NCBI GenBank assembly: GCA_021733925.1
Contig: JAIPJY010000008.1
Span: 112,964-176,963, forward strand
DNA length: 64,000 bases
Source: Prosthecobacter sp.
GTDB lineage: Bacteria; Verrucomicrobiota; Verrucomicrobiia; Verrucomicrobiales; Verrucomicrobiaceae
Reading direction: 5' to 3'
The first letter of the stretch is position 1, and each line of letters opens with the position of its first letter. Below are positions 18,045-27,535 of this stretch, in pieces. A program made the position numbers and the translations under genes. Under the pieces are notes generated by a model that was given only the letters and a program-made list of their open reading frames with translations, was not told where the DNA came from and did not search any database.

Positions 18045-19904
18045 ATGGCCGTCTCAAAAAAACCACTTAACGGATCCCATTCTCGCAACGCCGCCGGACA
18101 GGCTGGCGAGCCTGCTGCTGTCGAAGACGAAGCCGCACCTCAGAAACGTGGCCGTGGCAGACCGCGCATTCATCCGCCCAAAGAGCAGCCTGCTGCCCAG
18201 GTCGGACCTGATGGCCAGCCGCTCAAACGCCGCCGGGGCCGTCCGCCAAAAAATGGCCATGTCGGTGGCATCACGCATTTTGCCAACACCACGCACGACG
18301 ACATCCACTCTCCCGATGTTCAGGCACGTCTGCGCGACCTGATTCGTACAGCACGTGAGCATGATCATCTGACCTGGGACGATATCAATGAGGCCCTGCC
18401 TTCAGGATTCGTCACCCCGGACCTGATGGATGCCCTCATCACACGCCTGCGTGCGATGGAGATCAAGATCACCGACGAGGTCGAAGGCGTCGCGGCACGC
18501 CACACCGCCGCCCGTGAGCGCATTACAGCAGAACGTGACGCGGCTTCGGCCAAGCTGGATGTGTTTGACGATCCGGTGCGCATGTACCTGCGCCAGATGG
18601 GCCAGGTGCCGCTGCTCACCCGCGAGCAGGAGATCAACATCTCCAAGCGCATCGAAAAGGCTGACCTCAGCATGCGCCAGTGTCTGCACACCATCGGCTT
18701 CATCGGCCAGGCCTACCTGCAGTTTGCCGAGGCCTTGTGCAACGGCGTCGAACGCTTTGACCGTCTCGTCAGCGACCGCAAGGCGGATGAACGCGATGCC
18801 TATTTCAAAAAGCTGAAACCGCTGCTCGACCAGGCACGTGAGACGCACGAAAAGACCAGCAAGGCCTTCACGGCCTTCATCCATGCCGGACCGCGTAAAC
18901 GCGCCGCTTCCCAGGAGGAGTTTGAAACGCTGCGCGTCGCGTTTTTCCGCGTCTGTGAGAAGTTTTACTTCAAATCCAAGATCACCGAGGACTTCGTCAC
19001 CCTGCTGCAGCAACGGCTGACCGATCTCGGCAATCTGGAGCGTGGTCTGAAGGAGCAGCCCGCCAACAAAGACGCCCAAGAGGCCGTGACCGCCTTTGAA
19101 CAGGAATCATGGATGACGGCGGCAGATTACCGCACACTCATCACCGACACGCTCAAACATGTGGCTGGCTCCACACGGGCGAAGACCGAGATGATCGAGG
19201 CAAACCTGCGGCTGGTCATCTCCATCGCCAAAAAATACACCAATCGCGGCCTGTCCTTCCTCGACCTCATCCAAGAGGGCAACATGGGCCTCATGCGTGC
19301 GGTGGAGAAGTTTGAGTACCAGCGCGGCTACAAGTTCAGCACCTACGCCACCTGGTGGATTCGTCAGGCCATCACCCGCAGCATCGCCGATCAGGCGCGT
19401 ACCATCCGCATTCCGGTGCACATGATCGAAACGATCAACAAGCTCATGCGCGTGCACAAGCAACTGCTGCAGGAGCTTGGGCGGGACCCAACACCGGAAG
19501 AAATTGCCGAGGAAATCCATCTGCCCGTTGATCGCGTGAACGCCGTGCTGCGCCTGTCTCAGCAGCCCGTTTCCATGCAGGCCAAGGTCGGCGAAAGCGA
19601 AGGCGACACCGAATTTGGCGACTTCATCGAAGACAAGGAGGCGAGCAATCCCATGGAACTCACCGCCATGCACCTGCTGCGCGACAAGCTGCGCGACGTG
19701 CTCGACACCCTCAATCCGCGTGAGCGCGAAGTGCTGGAGCAACGCTTTGGCCTCGGAGACGGTGCCGGACGCACCCTCGAAGAAGTCGGCAAGCAGTTCC
19801 AAGTCACCCGCGAGCGTATCCGTCAGATCGAAGCCAAAGCCCTGCGCAAGCTGCGTCACCCTACGCGCATCCGCAAACTCGGCGGCTTCTTCGGCGCGAG
19901 TTGA
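18045..19904 (+). CDS. rpoD: Primary sigma factor RpoD/SigA with N-terminal AT-hook-like motifs
   Basis: 619 aa housekeeping sigma-70. A GAGGTAAG ribosome-binding site just before ATG 18045 supports the start. After a basic N-terminus come region 1.1 (about 97-145), region 1.2 ([18 protein letters not shown]), region 2 (about 383-455, with [17 protein letters not shown] and [11 protein letters not shown]), region 3, and region 4 (about 553-612, with the helix-turn-helix [18 protein letters not shown]). Unusually, the N-terminal 75 residues contain two AT-hook-like cores, GRGRPR (36-41) and RRRGRPP (62-68). It probably shares a transcript with dnaG. Its stop directly abuts the stop of the convergent gene at 19905. 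Confidence 0.96.
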   Translation: MAVSKKPLNGSHSRNAAGQAGEPAAVEDEAAPQKRGRGRPRIHPPKEQPAAQVGPDGQPLKRRRGRPPKNGHVGGITHFANTTHDDIHSPDVQARLRDLIRTAREHDHLTWDDINEALPSGFVTPDLMDALITRLRAMEIKITDEVEGVAARHTAARERITAERDAASAKLDVFDDPVRMYLRQMGQVPLLTREQEINISKRIEKADLSMRQCLHTIGFIGQAYLQFAEALCNGVERFDRLVSDRKADERDAYFKKLKPLLDQARETHEKTSKAFTAFIHAGPRKRAASQEEFETLRVAFFRVCEKFYFKSKITEDFVTLLQQRLTDLGNLERGLKEQPANKDAQEAVTAFEQESWMTAADYRTLITDTLKHVAGSTRAKTEMIEANLRLVISIAKKYTNRGLSFLDLIQEGNMGLMRAVEKFEYQRGYKFSTYATWWIRQAITRSIADQARTIRIPVHMIETINKLMRVHKQLLQELGRDPTPEEIAEEIHLPVDRVNAVLRLSQQPVSMQAKVGESEGDTEFGDFIEDKEASNPMELTAMHLLRDKLRDVLDTLNPREREVLEQRFGLGDGAGRTLEEVGKQFQVTRERIRQIEAKALRKLRHPTRIRKLGGFFGAS

Positions 19905-20258
19905 TCACCAGCACGCGCCCACGTCGCGTCTGCCTTCAATGCTGTGCAGGTAAATGTAGCCTTCGACACGCTGTGTGGCGAAGTCGCCTTCCAGCTGCAC
20001 CGGCACGCGTTCATATTCGCCTCCTTCGGTGTCTTCCAGCACATCCAGCTTGGTGAGCCCTGCCTCGTCCACGCTCCAGACTTCACCTTGGATGGAGATT
20101 CCATCCGCTGAACGAACCATGCCTGGATATCCCCCCAGATCGACCATGCGGTAGAGCGGTGCCGTCTGCGCCTCCGCCACGAACTGCTGCTGCCCGATCC
20201 ACCCATGATTTTCACCGCCGCGCTTCAGCGTGCCGTACACAAACACCAGCGTCTTCAC
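19905..20258 (-). CDS. Gamma-glutamylcyclotransferase-like (AIG2/YtfP family) protein
   Basis: 117 aa. The N-terminal MKTLVFVYGTLKRGGENHGW carries the YGTLKRG signature of the GGCT/AIG2 fold. GGYPGM and the acidic LDVLEDTEGGEYERV also match the family, whose members cyclise gamma-glutamyl amines or act on related small molecules; the exact substrate is unknown. The start overlaps the stop of the upstream ligase gene by 4 bp (ATGA), indicating translational coupling. It converges with rpoD with no gap. Confidence 0.85.
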   Translation of the reverse strand: MKTLVFVYGTLKRGGENHGWIGQQQFVAEAQTAPLYRMVDLGGYPGMVRSADGISIQGEVWSVDEAGLTKLDVLEDTEGGEYERVPVQLEGDFATQRVEGYIYLHSIEGRRDVGACW

Positions 20259-20992
20259 AGCTCATCCTCCCGCTCATTGAGCCAGGAAGCCAGGCTGTAG
20301 CGCTTCTGCGTCAGTTCTTTCGCACGTTCGATCATCGCAGGAGTCATCTCATGCCTCACCAGCACGTTTTTGGCCAGTTGCCCCGCCCAGCGCGGCCAGA
20401 AGTCATCCTGCAACTGCACCTGCTGCACGCTGCCCTGATGCAGCAGTCCCAGCTTGCCTCGCCGCTGCCCTGCCCCGGCCACTTTCACCTTGTCGCGAAT
20501 CACATCGTGCAAAGCGGGTGCTACAAAACAAAACGGGTTCTCGATCAAATCGTCCATCCCTGCGAGGCGGCTGCCATCGTCCAAAGCTTTGGCCAAGGAT
20601 TCATGGACCAGCCGGTAGCTGTCCAGCGGGTTGGTTTGGGACCAGGGATGCACAGCAGGCACGATCACCGAATACGTGAAATCATTCTCATGCAGCACCA
20701 CGCCGCCGCCCGTCCAACGCCGCACAATGGGCCACTGCGGCAATGAATCGCCAAGCTTCGTCAAATTTTGAGCATAGCCAATGGTCGCCGTGGGCTCCGT
20801 CCAGCGATACACCCGCAGCACCGGCGCCTCGCTCTGCTCCAGCCACGCCTGATCGGCCGCCATGTTCCAGGGGCCGTCATGCGGCGTCGGGTCGAGGTGC
20901 AGGATGAGTTGGTCGAAGAGAGATGTTGCGGAATCCACCCGTACATCATGCCGCAAGTTTCCACCCTTGCAGCCGGGATGTTGCTTTGACAT
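20255..20992 (-). CDS. Lipoate-protein ligase A family (BPL/LPL catalytic domain) protein
   Basis: 245 aa. The core has the family hallmarks: LDPTPHDGPWNMAADQAWLE at the front, RRWTGGGVVLHENDFTYSV (the RRxTGGGxVxH motif), and AGAGQRRGKLGLLHQGSV, matching the lysine-containing ligase/transferase loop. Members attach lipoyl, octanoyl or biotinyl groups to carrier proteins; which one applies is not decided by sequence. The first 25-30 residues are weakly supported and a downstream start is possible. The gene is coupled to the GGCT-like gene by a 4-bp overlap and diverges from the esterase gene at 21021 with only 28 bp between starts, so the promoters must overlap coding DNA. Confidence 0.85.
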   Translation of the reverse strand: MSKQHPGCKGGNLRHDVRVDSATSLFDQLILHLDPTPHDGPWNMAADQAWLEQSEAPVLRVYRWTEPTATIGYAQNLTKLGDSLPQWPIVRRWTGGGVVLHENDFTYSVIVPAVHPWSQTNPLDSYRLVHESLAKALDDGSRLAGMDDLIENPFCFVAPALHDVIRDKVKVAGAGQRRGKLGLLHQGSVQQVQLQDDFWPRWAGQLAKNVLVRHEMTPAMIERAKELTQKRYSLASWLNEREDEL

Positions 20993-21020
20993 CCGCCACC
21001 TCGTTTCCAGACTTCACTCC

Positions 21021-22775
21021 ATGTCCCCTGCCCGCCTGCTCGCTCTCGCGTTTTCACTGTTATCCACCGCTCTGGCCTTTGCCGCAGACGACTACCAACC
21101 CGGCCCCGACTCCAAACCGCAGGAAGGCGTACCGAAGGGCGACGTGATGAAGTTCGAGTTCAAGAACAGCAAAATCTTCCCCGGCACCGTGCGTGACTAC
21201 TGGGTGTACGTGCCAAAACAATACACACCCGACACACCCGCCTGCGTGCATGTGAATCAGGACGGCATTCAAAACCTCGCCCCCGTCGTCTTCGACAATC
21301 TCATCGCCAAAAAGGAAATCCCCGTGCTCATCGGCGTCTTCGTCATGCATGGCCGTGTGCCTGCGAGCGATCCCGCCACGCAGCTCGATCGCTTCAATCG
21401 CAGCGTGGAATACGACGGTCTCGGTGAAAACTACGCGCGCTTCATTCTCGAAGAACTGCTGCCCGAAGTGGAAAAGATCGTGCTGCCCGATGGTCGCCCC
21501 ATTCATCTCTCCCACGATGGCAATGACCGCAGCATTGGCGGCAGCAGCAGCGGTGCCATCGCCGCCTTCACCGCCGCATGGGAACGGCCCGAGGCTTTTA
21601 GCCGCATCTTCAGCAGCATCGGCACCTATGTCGATCAGCGCGGTGGCAATGACTACCCGGTGATGATTCGCAAGGCCGAGCCCAAGGCGCTGCGCGTCTT
21701 CCTCCAAGACGGCAGCAATGACGCCAACGGCACCGGCGGAAACTGGTTCCTCGCCAACAACGAAATGCTCTCCGCGCTGGAGTTCGCCGGTTATGAATCC
21801 AACCACGTGTGGGGTGACGGCGGCCACAATGGCAAGCACGCCACGGCCATCTTTCCCGATGCCATGCGCTGGCTCTGGAAGGACTGGCCCGCAGCCATCA
21901 CGAAAGGTGTCGGCTCCAAAGCACCCGTGATGGAGGTGCTAGGTGCTGGTAGTGAGTGGCAGCTTGTGGGAGAAGGCTACGGTTTCACCGAAGGCCCGGC
22001 GGTGAATGCGAAGGGCGAGGTCTTCTTCACCGACATCCCGAACAGCCGCATTCACAAGGTGGGGCTGGATGGCACCGTGTCCATCTTTGCCGAAAACACC
22101 GGCAAGGCCAACGGCCTCATGTTCGGCCCCGACGGCCGCCTCTTCGCCTGCGCGAGTGGCAACAAGCAGATCGTATCGTATGACGAATCGGCCAAGATGA
22201 CCGTGATCGCCGACGGCATCGACTCCAACGACCTCTGCATCGGCTTGAACGGCAATCTCTACGTCACCGATCCACCGCACAAGCAGGTGTGGCTCATCAA
22301 GCCGAATGGCGACAAGAGCGTCGTCGATACCAATGACAAAAGCGGCATCGCCTTCCCCAATGGCATCCGTTTGACGCCGGATCAGAGCCTGCTGCTCGTC
22401 GCCGACATGCGCGGCCAGTTCATCTGGAGCTACCACATTGAGGCCGATGGCACCCTCAGCGCCAAGCAGCCGTATCATCACCTCCGCATCCCTGATGGTG
22501 TCATGGAAAGCGGTGCCGACGGCATGACGCTCGACACCAAGGGCCGCCTGTATGTGGCCACCCACGCAGGCATCCAGTTCTGCGATCAAGCCGGGCGCGT
22601 GAACGGCATCATCGCCAAGCCGCAGCGCAAATGGCTGGCGAACGTCGTCTTCGGCGGCGCGAACTTCGACGAGCTCTACGCCTGCAACGGCGACAAGGTC
22701 TTCAAACGAAAAACCCAGGTGAAAGGCGTGCGCTCAGCAGTGGCCGCGATCAAGCCGGACAAGCCCAGGCTGTAA
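21021..22775 (+). CDS. Secreted esterase fused to an SMP-30/gluconolactonase-like beta-propeller
   Basis: 584 aa from ATG 21021, chosen because it begins a signal peptide (MSPARLLALAFSLLSTALAFA, cleaved before ADD); the frame extends upstream without support. Residues of about 40-300 form an esterase-D/enterochelin-esterase-like alpha/beta hydrolase with nucleophile elbow GGSSSGA and a likely catalytic His in WGDGGHNGKHA. Residues of about 310-584 form an SMP-30/gluconolactonase propeller (GFTEGPAVNAKGEVFFTDI, KANGLMFGPDGRLFACASG, NDLCIGLNGNLYVTDPP). The fusion suggests periplasmic hydrolysis of a carbohydrate ester and/or lactone; the substrate is unknown. A decayed copy of its last 85 bp follows at 22806. 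Confidence 0.9.
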   Translation: MSPARLLALAFSLLSTALAFAADDYQPGPDSKPQEGVPKGDVMKFEFKNSKIFPGTVRDYWVYVPKQYTPDTPACVHVNQDGIQNLAPVVFDNLIAKKEIPVLIGVFVMHGRVPASDPATQLDRFNRSVEYDGLGENYARFILEELLPEVEKIVLPDGRPIHLSHDGNDRSIGGSSSGAIAAFTAAWERPEAFSRIFSSIGTYVDQRGGNDYPVMIRKAEPKALRVFLQDGSNDANGTGGNWFLANNEMLSALEFAGYESNHVWGDGGHNGKHATAIFPDAMRWLWKDWPAAITKGVGSKAPVMEVLGAGSEWQLVGEGYGFTEGPAVNAKGEVFFTDIPNSRIHKVGLDGTVSIFAENTGKANGLMFGPDGRLFACASGNKQIVSYDESAKMTVIADGIDSNDLCIGLNGNLYVTDPPHKQVWLIKPNGDKSVVDTNDKSGIAFPNGIRLTPDQSLLLVADMRGQFIWSYHIEADGTLSAKQPYHHLRIPDGVMESGADGMTLDTKGRLYVATHAGIQFCDQAGRVNGIIAKPQRKWLANVVFGGANFDELYACNGDKVFKRKTQVKGVRSAVAAIKPDKPRL

Positions 22776-22780
22776 GAGAA

Positions 22781-22806
22781 CGCGAAGCGTCTTGGAGTGC
22801 GGTCGC
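22781..22806 (+). repeat. Dispersed palindromic-repeat fragment (AGCGTCTTGGAGTGC type)
   Basis: CGCGAAGCGTCTTGGAGTGCGG resembles the motifs at 39159-39173 and 63812-63827. It sits exactly between the end of the esterase/SMP-30 gene and the duplicated 3'-end copy. Confidence 0.5.
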
Positions 22807-22890
22807 GACAAGCTCTTCAAAAGCAAAATACAGGTGAAGGGCGTGCGTTCGGCAGAGACCACGATCAAGCCGGACAAGCCCAGGCTTTTT
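22806..22890 (+). pseudogene. Decayed duplicate of the 3' end of the esterase/SMP-30 gene
   Basis: This segment aligns without gaps to 22691-22775, the last 85 bp of the upstream gene, with about 69 of the first 80 positions identical. The terminal codons are altered, so the stop is lost. No start or domain remains. It is either the last remnant of a deleted tandem paralogue or a partial duplication, and a dispersed-repeat fragment lies at the junction. Confidence 0.75.
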
Positions 22891-22922
22891 AAGCCGCCAT
22901 TTGCGGCTGGTTGGCCTGTGGC

Positions 22923-23387
22923 TCACGGTGGAATCTCCGTGGTATCTCGGGGAGAATAACCAAAGATGCGGATCGAATGATCTCCAATCGCGTAATCAAA
23001 ACCGATCCTGTCTAAAAGCTCGCAGAGCTCCTGTGAGTGGTCCACCCGATGACCGGGAAAACGTCTGTCATACTCCGAATGCCGCAGTTCCATCCAAGCC
23101 ACGGAAATCATGGGCATCGGAACGTGATACCACCACTCGGCATCCCAGGACGAGACGAAATCTGAGTCAATGCATCGATAGCGAAAGAATGGAACCCACA
23201 CTGATCCAGACCGCATGGCGGTGAGAAGCTCGTTCCACTTAGTGTCGTTGGCCAATCCAGAGAGATTGAGCCGTGCAGCCATTGCCCTGAGCTTGGGAAG
23301 CTCACCGTCATGTGCGGAGTTGGCGCTTGGACCGATCATGCTGGCGAGTGGTGTTCTTAACGGGCTTAAAGCTGCATCACCCTGCAT
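22923..23387 (-). CDS. DUF6678-like hypothetical protein
   Basis: 154 aa without a signal peptide. The middle, NDTKWNELLTAMRSG followed by CIDSDFVSSWDAEWWYHVP and a short acidic C-terminal segment, resembles the DUF6678 pattern (TKW-x-EL-x-x-AM then GY-x-x-WD-x-EW-x-YH) as I recall it. No biochemical function is known. The first about 30 residues fit the family poorly, so the true start may be the internal ATG of MAARLNLSG. It is an isolated single gene. Confidence 0.6.
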   Translation of the reverse strand: MQGDAALSPLRTPLASMIGPSANSAHDGELPKLRAMAARLNLSGLANDTKWNELLTAMRSGSVWVPFFRYRCIDSDFVSSWDAEWWYHVPMPMISVAWMELRHSEYDRRFPGHRVDHSQELCELLDRIGFDYAIGDHSIRIFGYSPRDTTEIPP

Positions 23388-23482
23388 AGAAGTGCAAAGC
23401 GATTGATCGGCTTGCCTTGAACGGATGGAGTGTCCATAATAATTTCATGCAGCGCCGTCCCTTGAAGGGGCAGCCCCTTCCC

Positions 23483-24655
23483 CTACTCCTCCTCAACAGC
23501 CGCCGCCGCGCGCTTCTGCAGCTCGACCACGGCATTGAGGATCTTCACGCGGTTCATCTCATGCACTTCCACTTTCGTGCCGATTTCGGGCACGAGGGTG
23601 ACGGTCAATTCGCCGCCGAGGTGTTCGCGGAATTCTTCGAGGCCTTCGAGGATGGCGGGTTCGCCGCTGCGGCCGTTGTTCATCAGATAGGGGGAGGAGG
23701 TGGCGAAGCCGATGCTTTCGATGAGCTTCAGCACGCGCTCGCAGGTGGCTTCATCCAGGATGCCTTGCATGCGGGAGTAGACGAGGTCCACGGCCATGCC
23801 GATGGCCACGGCTTCACCATGGGCCACGGTGAATTTGGAAATTTGCTCCAGCTTGTGCGCGGCCCAGTGGCCGAAGTCCAGCGGACGGGCGGAGCCGAGT
23901 TCAAAGGGATCGCCGCCCGTGGCGATGTGCTCCACGTGCAGCTCGGCGCTGCGTTGGATGACCTGCTCCAGAGCCTCCTGCTTGAGTGCGGCGAGATCAC
24001 CGGCCATGGCCTCGATCTGCTCAAAGAAAGCACGATCACGAATGAGCGCGACCTTGATGGCTTCGATGATGCCATTGCGGCGGCCCCGTGCGGGCAGCAG
24101 TTCCAGGAAGGCGAAGTCATTCACCACGGCAAAGGGCACGGCGAAGCTGCCGACCCAGTTTTTCTTGCCGAAGTAGTTCACGCCGTTCTTCACGCCCACG
24201 CCGCCATCGCCCTGGCTCAGGGTGGTGGTGGGAAAGCGCACGTGGCGGATGCCGCGATGCGCCGTGGAGGCGGCAAAGCAGACCATGTCCAGCGCGGCAC
24301 CGCCACCGATGACGAACACGTAGCTGTGCCGGTCCAGCGCGGCTACATTGATGGCGTCCCAGCAGCATTCCACGAGGCGGAAGTCATTTTTGCAGGGCTC
24401 GCCACCGGGGAGGACGATGGGATCATCCACCATGGTGAAGGTATCCGCATGCACCTGGCCGTAGGCCATGATGTCGTCGATCAGATCGCGATTGGCCGTG
24501 GCGACGGCTTCATCCACAAACACGAGCACGCGCGGGAGCTTGTGCGGCTGCTCAAGCCGGAGAAGATCACGAATGGTGTGGTTCCGAGGCGCGAAAACTT
24601 CTCTCGTGAACAAGATTCGGTGGGTGTGCTCTAGCCTGATTTTTTTCTCTAACAT
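23483..24655 (-). CDS. 3-dehydroquinate synthase-family protein, EboD-like
   Basis: 390 aa. It belongs to the AroB/sugar-phosphate-cyclase superfamily: NAD-binding glycine segment FVIGGGAALDM, PTTTLSQGDGGVGVKNGVN, and all three zinc ligands (Glu in GIIEAIK, His in LDFGHWAAHKLE, His in VAHGEAVAIGM). The N-terminus HRILFTREVFAPRN, the HSYVFVIGGGA block and NYFGKKNWVGSFAVPFAV resemble EboD, the AroB-like protein of the ebo metabolite-export cluster, more than housekeeping AroB; this is from memory. An EboC-like UbiA protein lies 3.4 kb away at 28005. An 8-base poly-G/C tract (24660-24667) sits where the ribosome-binding site should be. Confidence 0.82.
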   Translation of the reverse strand: MLEKKIRLEHTHRILFTREVFAPRNHTIRDLLRLEQPHKLPRVLVFVDEAVATANRDLIDDIMAYGQVHADTFTMVDDPIVLPGGEPCKNDFRLVECCWDAINVAALDRHSYVFVIGGGAALDMVCFAASTAHRGIRHVRFPTTTLSQGDGGVGVKNGVNYFGKKNWVGSFAVPFAVVNDFAFLELLPARGRRNGIIEAIKVALIRDRAFFEQIEAMAGDLAALKQEALEQVIQRSAELHVEHIATGGDPFELGSARPLDFGHWAAHKLEQISKFTVAHGEAVAIGMAVDLVYSRMQGILDEATCERVLKLIESIGFATSSPYLMNNGRSGEPAILEGLEEFREHLGGELTVTLVPEIGTKVEVHEMNRVKILNAVVELQKRAAAAVEEE

Positions 24656-24659
24656 TTAC

Positions 24660-24667
24660 GGGGGGGG
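24660..24667 (-). repeat. 8-base poly-G tract immediately upstream of the EboD-like start
   Basis: On the coding (minus) strand the order is an eight-C run, GTAA, then ATG. The tract occupies the usual Shine-Dalgarno position, so length changes could alter translation. Confidence 0.75.
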
Positions 24668-24947
24668 ATTCTTTGGCTCTGACCGGGGTTGAGGTCAAAG
24701 GGAAAGGGCAAACGTCTGATGAAAACGCTTTCTAACCCGCAGCACCCATTTCGCCTTAGATATGGCATTTTTTGCAGGGTCCTTCCAGTAAACTGAGGCC
24801 ATATCCCCCTCCTGTCCTGCCACCTGTGGAAATAGCCTGCTGGGGTGATTGAGAAGAAAGCCCCTTCGGATTCAACATGTGTGCGGCCATGAAAACCTTG
24901 CATTCAAATCCGCCGCGCAGTCATGACATCAACAGGCATGGCATCCT

Positions 24948-26414
24948 GTGATGGAAGCCGCCCCGCTGTTCACTCAATCAGTGTCCGGGAATGCATGGAA
25001 GAATAAAGCCACCAACGCAGTGACCTTTCCGCCTCCTCTTCGCTTCCTGATTCCAGTGCTGCTGCTGCTGCTGCTGCTGGGACTCCTGGCGGCATGGATG
25101 GATTATCAGCTGGATCTGGCCAATGACCTGACACGCAATTTCAATGACGTGACCACCCAGGCGGAGGCCACCGGCGCCCGGCTGACCCAGCTGGCCCAGC
25201 AACACCTCGTCAAAGGAGAGATCCAGGCACTGAATGACAACCTCTCCGACTGGAAGCATGAGCCCTGGCTGCGCATGGCCGCCGTGGTGGATGAAAAGGG
25301 CCGTGTGCTGGCAAGTTCATCCTCCCAGTGGGTGGGTCTCTCAGCCGATGAAACCCCTGCGGCCACCGCCTGGAAGCGTGCCAGCCAGAACACCGGCAAG
25401 ATCATGGAGTCCGCCACCTTGGATGACGGGGACTTCATTGTGCTGGCGGCGTTTCCCCTCGAAATCCCTGCGCAGACCCGGCACTGGCTCCTGCTGGTCT
25501 ATGACCGCGCCAATGCCGTCCTGCATGCGCATCAGGATGCACGCCGGAGGATGGAGTGGTCGGCTTCCGTAATCGCCATCATGTGCCTCGGCCTCTGGGC
25601 CATCCTGCACTTTGGCGTGGCGGCACGGCTCGAACGGCTGGCACGCTCCGTCCGCGAATTTGGCGAAGGGCGCACCATCAGCATCGACCCCGTGAAAGGT
25701 GGGGATGAGGTGCATGAGCTCTCGCAGGCATTTCGGAAAATGACCCAGCGGCTGGCAGACCGTGAACGCGAACGCACCGTGCTCGAGCGCGCGGTGATTG
25801 ATACCGCTGAAAATGAGCGGCGGCGTATCGGGCATGAACTCCACGACGGCATCGGCCAGCAGCTCACCGCCGTGCTGATGGCCATCAACGGCCTGCACGA
25901 TGAATTGCAGGCCAAAGCCCCCGCCTTTGCAGAGCACGCACAGCATGCCAGCCGGAGCCTGCGCGAAGCCCTGGCCGAAGTGCGTGGCCTGTCCCATGGA
26001 CTGGCCCCTGTTCCCCTGTGGGAGCAGGGCCTGGAGCACGCCCTGCAGGCGCTGGCAGACGTCACCACGCGCAGCTCCGGCGTGCGGTGCGTGTTTGAAT
26101 GCCCGGCTCACATCATGGAGATCAGCGAGGCCACGGCGTGCAATCTCTACCGGATCGCCCAGGAGGCGGTGAACAATGCCTTGAAGCATGCTGATTCTGG
26201 CGAGATCCGCATCGGCCTGGAATGCCGTGACGGATTCCTTGTGCTGGAGATCGACGATGATGGCTGTGGTCTGCCAGAAGTGCCTGTGGACGGCGGCGGC
26301 ATCGGGTTTCGGATCATGCAGCACCGCACCGAAGTGATGGGTGGCAGGATGGAGCACGGCGCTCCTCCCGCAGGCGGCACCCGCATCGCCGTACACATTC
26401 CCAACACCCCATGA
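24948..26414 (+). CDS. NarX/DesK-type sensor histidine kinase
   Basis: About 488 aa; GTG 24948 is followed directly by ATG 24951 and either could initiate. TM1 is LLLLLLLGLLAAWM near residue 35-52. A periplasmic sensor segment (about 55-180) has no recognised fold. TM2 is near 195-215, followed by a HAMP domain (LERLARSVREFGEGRT). The HisKA_3 dimerisation/phosphoacceptor segment is ERRRIGHELHDGIGQQL, with the phosphorylated His at about 298 in HELHDG. The HATPase has NNALKHA, DDGCG and GGGIGFRIM. Its stop overlaps the response regulator's start by 4 bp, making the pair a transcriptional and translational unit. The signal is unknown. Confidence 0.92.
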   Translation: MMEAAPLFTQSVSGNAWKNKATNAVTFPPPLRFLIPVLLLLLLLGLLAAWMDYQLDLANDLTRNFNDVTTQAEATGARLTQLAQQHLVKGEIQALNDNLSDWKHEPWLRMAAVVDEKGRVLASSSSQWVGLSADETPAATAWKRASQNTGKIMESATLDDGDFIVLAAFPLEIPAQTRHWLLLVYDRANAVLHAHQDARRRMEWSASVIAIMCLGLWAILHFGVAARLERLARSVREFGEGRTISIDPVKGGDEVHELSQAFRKMTQRLADRERERTVLERAVIDTAENERRRIGHELHDGIGQQLTAVLMAINGLHDELQAKAPAFAEHAQHASRSLREALAEVRGLSHGLAPVPLWEQGLEHALQALADVTTRSSGVRCVFECPAHIMEISEATACNLYRIAQEAVNNALKHADSGEIRIGLECRDGFLVLEIDDDGCGLPEVPVDGGGIGFRIMQHRTEVMGGRMEHGAPPAGGTRIAVHIPNTP

Positions 26415-27097
26415 CAACCACCGACACCCTCGAAAAAACCTACCGCATCGTGCTTGTGGACGATCATCCGGCCGTGATCAATGGCTATCGTTTCATGCTG
26501 CAGGCCCACCCCAGCTTTGAAATCTGTGGCACCGCATTCAATGAAGCCGAGGCCCTGAATCTGGTGACAAACGAGAAGCCCGATCTGCTCATCACCGATC
26601 TCAACATGCCAGGGCGCGGAGGCCTGGAGCTCATCAAAGATCTCGTGGCCCTGCATCCCGGACTGAAGATCATCGTCAGTTCCATGCATGATGAAATGCT
26701 TTGTGCCGCACGCGCTCTGCGCGCCGGAGCCAGCGGCTACGTGGGCAAGGACAGTCCCGGCAATGCGCTGCTGGATGCCATCCACAAGGTTCTCGACGGC
26801 GGCGTCTATGTGAGCGAGCGGCTGGCCGCGCACCTCGCAGCCTCCTTTGCGACGCCCCGGCCACGCGGATCCACGGAATCACCGCTTACGAAACTGAGCG
26901 ACCGTGAGTTTCAGGTCTTCGAGCTTTTCGGCCAGGGCCAGACCGCCAAGGAAATCGCAGCGCAGCTCCATTTAAGTCCGAAGACAGTTTCAGTTCATCG
27001 TGATCACATCAAAGATAAAATGGGGTTTGTCACGAGTGCGGAAATGATCCGGCAGGCGGTGCGCTGGGTGGAGACCCAGCGGGATGTTCTCAAGTGA
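26411..27097 (+). CDS. NarL/FixJ-family response regulator
   Basis: 228 aa. The receiver domain has the acidic pair in VLVDDHPA, phosphoacceptor D63 in LLITDLNMPGRGG, the conserved Ser/Thr region IIVSSMHD and Lys in YVGKDSPG. The C-terminal LuxR-type helix-turn-helix (about 160-215) reads LSDREFQVFELFGQGQTAKE and LSPKTVSVHRDHIKDKMG. It is the cognate partner of the kinase that overlaps it by 4 bp. Targets are not evident from sequence. Confidence 0.94.
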   Translation: MTTTDTLEKTYRIVLVDDHPAVINGYRFMLQAHPSFEICGTAFNEAEALNLVTNEKPDLLITDLNMPGRGGLELIKDLVALHPGLKIIVSSMHDEMLCAARALRAGASGYVGKDSPGNALLDAIHKVLDGGVYVSERLAAHLAASFATPRPRGSTESPLTKLSDREFQVFELFGQGQTAKEIAAQLHLSPKTVSVHRDHIKDKMGFVTSAEMIRQAVRWVETQRDVLK

Positions 27098-27535
27098 GGC
27101 GGCTCTGGAATCAATAGGTGCAGAGCCTATGCACGGACGGTGCCAGCACGGATACCGGAACTTCAGAGCGCCCCCATGGTGGGATGCTCAATCCATTCAG
27201 CCGATCACGCGCATGACACCATCGCGAACGGCCGCAGATCATCCAGACATGTTCCTCCTCCCGCCCCTCTGCCACCATGAACTCGTCTCACTACCACACC
27301 CAATGCTGGGCCCAAGGCAGCGCCGCTGCCCACTCGAGTTTTTCGGATGTTCATCAGCACCTTGATGACAATTCGCATCTCTTTGATGAAATGATCCGAA
27401 GCACGCAGCTTGCCTCGGAACCCAAGGCGCCCTTCCGCCAGCAACCCAAAGCGAAGGTTTTGTTCCAATTCTTTGATGGCTCGCCCATGTCAGATTCGTG
27501 AGTTTCAGGCGTTCTATAACAAGTCCCAGCCTGAA
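27098..27535. other. 438-bp interval between response regulator and pseudo-receiver gene
   Basis: Apart from a possible 74-aa ORF (27277-27501, listed separately) nothing convincing is seen. No strong terminator or palindrome was found. Confidence 0.5.
27277..27501 (+). CDS. Possible small hypothetical protein
   Basis: 74 aa with no signal peptide or recognised domain; the composition is polar (MNSSHYHTQCWAQGS start, FDEMIRSTQLA middle). It ends 34 bp before the pseudo-receiver start, in the same orientation. Codon bias is not clearly protein-like, so it may be spurious. Confidence 0.25.
   Translation: MNSSHYHTQCWAQGSAAAHSSFSDVHQHLDDNSHLFDEMIRSTQLASEPKAPFRQQPKAKVLFQFFDGSPMSDS

Noticed and set aside
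23417-24634. 405-codon plus-strand frame opposite the EboD-like gene
   Set aside because: The minus strand has all AroB-superfamily metal ligands; the plus frame has no recognisable motif.
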